From positions 1 to 7,871 of the forward strand of contig CALGOZ010000109.1 in assembly GCA_937960785.1 (NCBI GenBank): DNA of 7,871 nucleotides, given 5' to 3'. This stretch comes from an uncultured Pseudogracilibacillus sp. (lineage in GTDB: Bacteria > Bacillota > Bacilli > Bacillales > Amphibacillaceae). Below the pieces are notes generated by a model that saw nothing but the letters and a program-made list of their open reading frames with translations, did no database searches and had not been told where the DNA came from. The position numbers and the translations under genes were made by a program. This document shows positions 4,417-7,871 of this stretch, piece after piece; within the stretch, counting starts at the first letter, position 1; every line of letters begins with the position of its first letter.

Positions 4417-5877
4417 ATGGTGAAACAGTTATCAATCACAAAAGAAGAATTACTTCAACTCGATGCGGTCGCCATTAGTGAAAAGATTCAAAAGAGGGAA
4501 TTAACGAGCGTACAAATAACTGAAATGTTAATCGAACATATTAAACAAGTAAACGATTCCCTTAATGCATTCGTAGAAGACCGCTTCGATTTAGCCCTAG
4601 AAGAAGCGCGTGAAAAAGACGCGAAAATCGATCAAGCAGATTTTACAAAGCAACCCCTTTACGGCGTGCCGATTAGTATGAAAGAATCTTTCCATGTAAA
4701 AGGGATGAAAACGACCGGCACCCTTTATCATCGTAAGGATATCATCATAAAAGAGGATGCGGAAGTCGTACGTAAATTGAAAGAGGCTGGAGCGATTATT
4801 TTAGGAAAAACGAATACACCATCGCTTTGCTTCTGCCAAGAGACTGATAACAAATTGTACGGTCGAACGAATAATGCTTGGGATAAAGACAGGACTGCGA
4901 GTGGTTCAAGTGGTGGTGAAGCTGCGCTCGTTGCAGTAGGAGGCTCTCCCGTCGGTATGAGTTCAGATATCGGTGGCTCCATTCGTTTTCCGAGCCATTT
5001 TAACGGAGTAGTCGGATTTAAAGCCGGGACAGAACAAGTTTCCCACAAAGGCCATTTTCCTGAAATGGTACCACCTTTACAAAGACGGATGGGGTCTTAC
5101 GGTCCAATTGGTAAAACGGTTCGTGATGCAAAAACGGTCTATAAAATCGTCGCTAAACAATATCCATCTAAAACAAGAAAAATGTACGAAAGATTTAAAA
5201 TTGATATTTTGCCAACCGACAATGGTTTTCCACTTTCTAAACCAATCGCAAAAAGGATTGAAGAAATTAAAACGTTTCTTGAAACAGAATACGATACGAA
5301 TTGGGCGATTCCTCCTTACTTTAACGATAGCGCTTTATTATGGCAGGAGATTATGTCAATCGATGGTGCAAAACATGTTCGCAAGCTCGCCTTTAATAGA
5401 GACCGCGTAAACCTTTTGGCTGAATACGGTAAAGAAAAGTTAACGAAACGTACGAAAACCCACGAGTTTTTATCTTGGGCTTTAATCGGTGCAAGTGTTT
5501 TCCGTCCTTCCGAAGAACGTGTAAAAGAAATTGAACAAATTATTAAAAACGGTGATCAACTATTGAAAAGTCACTTCAAAAATCGTTTATTAATTATGCC
5601 AGTTTACCACCGTACAGCCTTGAAGCATGGTGAGTTATTTAAAGAATTGTTTTCAATTAAAAAGACGTTTTTGCAATATATGCCTTACACGGCTTATGCG
5701 AACGTTTGGGGTTTACCTGCATTAACAATCCCCGTCGGCTTTGATGATAAAAAATTACCTTTTGGCATCCAAATTATTAGTATAAATGGAAATGAGGAGG
5801 CAATCTTTAATCTCGGAGAAAAACTAGAAGCCAAGTTCGGAGGCTACAAGCGAAGTACTCTTTACGATTCGGAATGA
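4417..5877 (+). CDS. Amidase-signature family hydrolase with FAAH-like motifs
   Basis: A complete 486-residue enzyme of the amidase-signature family, which hydrolyses carboxamides through a Ser-cisSer-Lys triad. The triad is visible as Lys89 (GVPISMKES), Ser164 (ASGSSGGEAALVA) and the nucleophile Ser188 (SSDIGGSIRFPSHFNG). The Lys-to-Ser distance of 99 residues and the GGSP...DIGGSIRFPS wording resemble fatty acid amide hydrolase more than GatA of Glu-tRNA amidotransferase. There is no N-terminal membrane helix or signal peptide, so it should be cytosolic. GatA is disfavoured because no gatC or gatB adjoins. ATG 4417 follows GAGGGGAAGG. The C-terminal LPFGIQIISINGNEEAI is the usual family end, so the gene is intact. 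The small YutC-like gene follows after 74 bases and may be read from the same transcript, since no terminator is seen. Substrate unknown. Confidence 0.9.
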   Translation: MVKQLSITKEELLQLDAVAISEKIQKRELTSVQITEMLIEHIKQVNDSLNAFVEDRFDLALEEAREKDAKIDQADFTKQPLYGVPISMKESFHVKGMKTTGTLYHRKDIIIKEDAEVVRKLKEAGAIILGKTNTPSLCFCQETDNKLYGRTNNAWDKDRTASGSSGGEAALVAVGGSPVGMSSDIGGSIRFPSHFNGVVGFKAGTEQVSHKGHFPEMVPPLQRRMGSYGPIGKTVRDAKTVYKIVAKQYPSKTRKMYERFKIDILPTDNGFPLSKPIAKRIEEIKTFLETEYDTNWAIPPYFNDSALLWQEIMSIDGAKHVRKLAFNRDRVNLLAEYGKEKLTKRTKTHEFLSWALIGASVFRPSEERVKEIEQIIKNGDQLLKSHFKNRLLIMPVYHRTALKHGELFKELFSIKKTFLQYMPYTAYANVWGLPALTIPVGFDDKKLPFGIQIISINGNEEAIFNLGEKLEAKFGGYKRSTLYDSE

Positions 5878-5951
5878 CTTTCTTAACTTTATAACCTTCT
5901 ACTGTATCGAATGTTCAAAAATGGACATAGTATACGTAGGAGGTTTTTCAT

Positions 5952-6200
5952 ATGTCTAAAAAGAAACACGATGAAGAAAAAAAAGACCATATCGAAATGT
6001 ATCAAGCCGAATTAATACCAGAAGAGTTCCCCGAAGGTCCTTTCGGTTCCTCTATAAAAAAAGATGAAAAAGTAACCGGAAAGTCAACCCCATGGGAAAA
6101 GGGACAACGTCGAGCAAGTGCTTATGTATATCCAGATAAGGAACAACACGATGATCTTCCAAGACGACTACCAGGTTCCCATCCTCTCCACGACGAATAA
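5952..6200 (+). CDS. Small conserved hydrophilic protein, YutC position
   Basis: An 82-residue protein with no signal peptide or membrane segment, rich in charged residues and proline, probably largely disordered. Three motifs look conserved: LIPEEFPEGPFGS (21-33), STPWEKGQR (45-53) and the C-terminal DLPRRLPGSHPLHDE (68-82). I recall similar small 'cytosolic proteins' in Bacillaceae next to yutD, the place of B. subtilis yutC, but I cannot confirm that this is YutC. No function is known to me. ATG 5952 is supported by TAGGAGGT seven bases upstream, and a strong terminator follows, so it is clearly an expressed gene. It follows the amidase in the same direction and converges on yutD. Confidence 0.8.
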   Translation: MSKKKHDEEKKDHIEMYQAELIPEEFPEGPFGSSIKKDEKVTGKSTPWEKGQRRASAYVYPDKEQHDDLPRRLPGSHPLHDE

Positions 6201-6219
6201 ATAACCCTTGCAATAGAGC

Positions 6220-6256
6220 AATCGGTCCGAACAGTTAAAATTCAGACCGATTTTTT
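6220..6256 (+). terminator. Terminator after the YutC-like gene
   Basis: AATCGGTC (6220-6227) pairs with GACCGATT (6245-6252), extended by GAA/TTC (6229-6231 with 6241-6243) across a single C/A mismatch, and is followed by T at 6251-6256. On the minus strand the tail is not T-rich, so it serves the plus strand mainly. No separate terminator for yutD was seen. Confidence 0.85.
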
Positions 6257-6283
6257 ATATTCTTATTCAATGATCTATGTATG

Positions 6284-6556
6284 TTAGTCGACTTTTTGCA
6301 AAATAAAATATGGACAACCAAAATTACAATACTCATATAAATAATCTTCTACGTGATCGATCCGTGTTTCAAACGTAGCTCTTTGGTGATGAGGGTGGTA
6401 AAATCCCTTCATTCGCAATTGATCATAACCCCAATCGCCAACGATAAAATCATATTTTCCTAATATTTCTGCATATCGTTTTACTACGTGCTCTTCTTGA
6501 TATGCATCGCGGAAATTTTCAATTAATTTGTATTTTCTCCCATTTAATACAATCAT
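6284..6556 (-). CDS. yutD: YutD family protein (DUF1027)
   Basis: A 90-residue cytosolic protein matching the Firmicutes YutD family. Its hallmark is KYDFIVGDWGYDQLRMKGFY (34-53), followed by DYLYEYCNFGCPYFIL (71-86) with Cys77 and Cys81 in C-X3-C spacing. No biochemical function is established to my knowledge; the cysteine pair suggests metal binding or a redox pair, which is inference. ATG 6556 is supported by GAGGTG eight bases upstream. The gene converges with the YutC-like gene and diverges from lytH across a 156-bp gap, an arrangement like that of B. subtilis except that lipA is absent between them. It is close to the usual length (about 90-105) and looks intact. Confidence 0.9.
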   Translation of the reverse strand: MIVLNGRKYKLIENFRDAYQEEHVVKRYAEILGKYDFIVGDWGYDQLRMKGFYHPHHQRATFETRIDHVEDYLYEYCNFGCPYFILQKVD

Positions 6557-6616
6557 CCAACCATCACCTCATTTGCACTACTTATAAGTTTACCATATTA
6601 AGTATACGAATAGCAC

Positions 6617-6643
6617 GTATGTTATTTCATGTTAAAAACATAC
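6617..6643. repeat. Inverted repeat in the yutD-lytH divergent region
   Basis: GTATGTT (6617-6623) and AACATAC (6637-6643) are a perfect 7-bp inverted repeat with a 13-base centre. Within it ATGTT-AAA-AACAT forms a smaller dyad using the same right arm. It lies between the two divergent starts, suited to an operator for either gene. A TTAACA ... TGCTATTCG pair on the minus strand at 17-bp spacing overlaps it and may be the yutD promoter. Confidence 0.4.
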
Positions 6644-6694
6644 TAATAGCGTAAATCAACATTAACCCACAGAACCCTTAAGGACTGAAGTAAG

Positions 6695-6700
6695 AAAGGA
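6695..6700 (+). promoter_or_regulatory. Ribosome-binding site deciding the lytH start
   Basis: AAAGGA ends twelve bases before ATG 6713. The in-frame TTG at 6701 abuts it directly and cannot be served by it, so ATG 6713 is preferred. The spacing is longer than usual and suggests modest translation. Confidence 0.6.
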
Positions 6701-6712
6701 TTGAAGTTCGTA

Positions 6713-7690
6713 ATGAACCAAAAAGTGTTTCGTTATGTACTGTTTTTTACGATTCCGGTCTTATTTTTCTTATTTACAATGGAAACTGATGCGGAAGAAA
6801 ATAAAGAAAAACTATATAATCAACGTCTTCTCCTTTACAAAAAGATCGAAACAATTACTAACTTACCATGGTACTACTTAGCAGCTTTTGATCAATATGA
6901 ACGAAACATTCAAAAAGATAAAGAGGATGAACTTATTGCGATTACTTTTCCTGAAGAAGTTTGGTACGGTTTAGGTAATATAGAAAAAATCGATCAAGTT
7001 GAGGCAATTGTTTTTTACAACGGTATTGGAAAGGACGGTAACGGTAACGGTAAAGCATCTTTAAAAGAACCGGAAGATGTATTGTTTACAGCTGCGAAAC
7101 TTTTGTTAGAAAATGGTATAACAGAAGATGATATTAAAATAAGTTTATGGAACTTTTATAAACGGGACTTATCAGTAAAAACAGTAATGAATATCGCAAA
7201 AGTATATCGTCACTTCAAAACGAATGCGTTATTTGACCGGCGCTTTCCAGTATCTATTACGCATAACTATAGTTATCGAAGCACTTGGGGACATCGCCGA
7301 GGCTTTGGTGGTAATCGAATTCATGAAGGTACAGATATTTTTGCAAATTATGGTACTCCAGTTATTGCGACAACGTACGGTGTCGTTGAATTAAAAGGTT
7401 GGAACCTATACGGTGGTTGGCGTATCGGTATACGCGATATCCATAACATATATCATTACTACGCCCATTTAAATAGTTATGCAGATCATATTCAAATCGG
7501 GGATATCGTTAAACCTGGGGATCTGTTAGGTTCAGTAGGCTCAACTGGTTATGGGCCACCAGGTACAGCGGGTAAGTTTCCCCCTCATTTACACTATGGA
7601 ATGTATAAAGATAACGGACATAATGAATGGTCCTTCGATCCGTACCCATATTTGCGAAAATGGGAACGAAGGACGAAAGAAGCCCAATAA
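6713..7690 (+). CDS. lytH: LytH (YunA), M23 L-Ala-D-Glu peptidase of the spore cortex
   Basis: A 325-residue exported protein. Residues 5-23 form one hydrophobic helix acting as signal peptide or anchor. Residues 30-170 are a helical domain resembling soluble lytic transglycosylases (LPWYYLAAFDQYERNI, 51-66; calcium-loop-like DGNGNGKASLKE, 108-119). Residues 175-317 are the zinc peptidase: His204 and Asp208 in HEGTD, and His292-x-His294 in PPHLHYG. In B. subtilis LytH trims stem peptides to single L-alanine residues in the spore cortex and is made late in the mother cell under sigma K; I see no clear sigma-K site here. The start is ATG 6713, not TTG 6701. A terminator follows at 7701-7742. 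All catalytic residues are present, so it should be active; the orthology rests on domain order and the locus. Confidence 0.92.
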   Translation: MNQKVFRYVLFFTIPVLFFLFTMETDAEENKEKLYNQRLLLYKKIETITNLPWYYLAAFDQYERNIQKDKEDELIAITFPEEVWYGLGNIEKIDQVEAIVFYNGIGKDGNGNGKASLKEPEDVLFTAAKLLLENGITEDDIKISLWNFYKRDLSVKTVMNIAKVYRHFKTNALFDRRFPVSITHNYSYRSTWGHRRGFGGNRIHEGTDIFANYGTPVIATTYGVVELKGWNLYGGWRIGIRDIHNIYHYYAHLNSYADHIQIGDIVKPGDLLGSVGSTGYGPPGTAGKFPPHLHYGMYKDNGHNEWSFDPYPYLRKWERRTKEAQ

Positions 7691-7700
7691 AAATAATATC

Positions 7701-7742
7701 GGAAGTGTCAAACCGCGGAATACAAAGACACTTCCATTTTTT
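7701..7742 (+). terminator. Terminator of lytH
   Basis: GGAAGTGTC (7701-7709) pairs perfectly with GACACTTCC (7727-7735) around a 17-nt loop and is followed by A and six T. The loop includes the palindrome CCGCGG (7713-7718). Confidence 0.9.
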
Positions 7743-7871
7743 AACGAAATATAACCAATGAGAGCATTCAAAATAACGTTCTTTTGTTTATTTACTTTTA
7801 AAATAACTTATTATATGAGTTTGACTTCCGCGCGCACACGAAATCGAGAAAACTTTATTTTCAGGTGCCAT
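7743..7871. other. Right-edge stretch without a supported gene
   Basis: After the lytH terminator the sequence is AT-rich and no promoter or ribosome-binding site is convincing. The minus strand is open for 27 codons from an ATG exactly at the edge (7871), too short to judge. A 12-base alternating purine-pyrimidine run, CGCGCGCACACG (7829-7840), stands out against the AT-rich background. Confidence 0.5.

Noticed and set aside
6554..6567. Tiny upstream frame ATG-GTT-GGA-TGA overlapping the yutD start
   Set aside because: Its ATG directly abuts the GAGGTG site, leaving no spacing for initiation, so the ATG at 6556 is the real start.
6639..6648. Sigma-K-like -10 (CATACTAATA) upstream of lytH
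   Set aside because: It resembles CATAnnnTA but has four bases instead of three between the blocks, and no AC-type -35 at the right distance.
7789..7871. 27-codon minus-strand frame starting with ATG exactly at the right edge
   Set aside because: Too short and without upstream context; the residues match no family I recognise.

Overview
The window comes from a low-GC, spore-forming member of the Bacillaceae. The gene content and order recall the yutI-yutG-yutE-yutD-yutC-lytH neighbourhood of Bacillus subtilis. Shine-Dalgarno sites are strong (GAGGAGG type), promoters are of the sigma-A/extended -10 type, and lytH is a sporulation cortex enzyme. I cannot fix the genus. There are no tRNA or rRNA genes, insertion sequences or CRISPR arrays.

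Layout. 1-416 has no gene. It holds a degenerate tandem repeat with an exact 52-bp period, a short dyad and a bidirectional terminator. 417-776 (-) is an A-type Fe-S carrier (ErpA/YutM) and 1067-1300 (+) is an Nfu-type Fe-S scaffold (YutI); they diverge from a shared 290-bp promoter region. 1360-2331 (-) is a D-2-hydroxyacid dehydrogenase of the glyoxylate/hydroxypyruvate reductase type. 2441-2965 (+) is YutG, a soluble PgpA-related protein. 3036-3701 (-) is a winged-helix regulator of the SufR type (COG2345) with three spaced cysteines. It is cotranscribed behind 3718-4161 (-), YutE, a HepT/HEPN-fold protein. 4417-5877 (+) is an amidase-signature hydrolase with fatty-acid-amide-hydrolase-like motifs. 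5952-6200 (+) is a small conserved protein of unknown function in the YutC position. 6284-6556 (-) is YutD. 6713-7690 (+) is LytH (YunA), a secreted or membrane-anchored M23 peptidase. 7743-7871 shows no supported gene.

How it fits together. Two Fe-S assembly factors and a probable Fe-S-sensing regulator lie within 4 kb, so iron-sulfur maturation is the clearest shared theme. The remaining genes are individually transcribed housekeeping or sporulation functions. Transcription direction flips at almost every gene. Convergent pairs share a terminator region, and divergent pairs share compact promoter regions.

The observations I would follow first are: a split inverted repeat over the -35 of the yutE/SufR-like operon (candidate autoregulatory operator); the pairing of a SufR-like regulator with a HEPN protein whose active-site His is replaced by Gln; the 52-bp array at the left edge; and the lysozyme-like N-terminal domain with a calcium-loop motif in LytH. 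I found no evidence for an entirely new multi-gene system.
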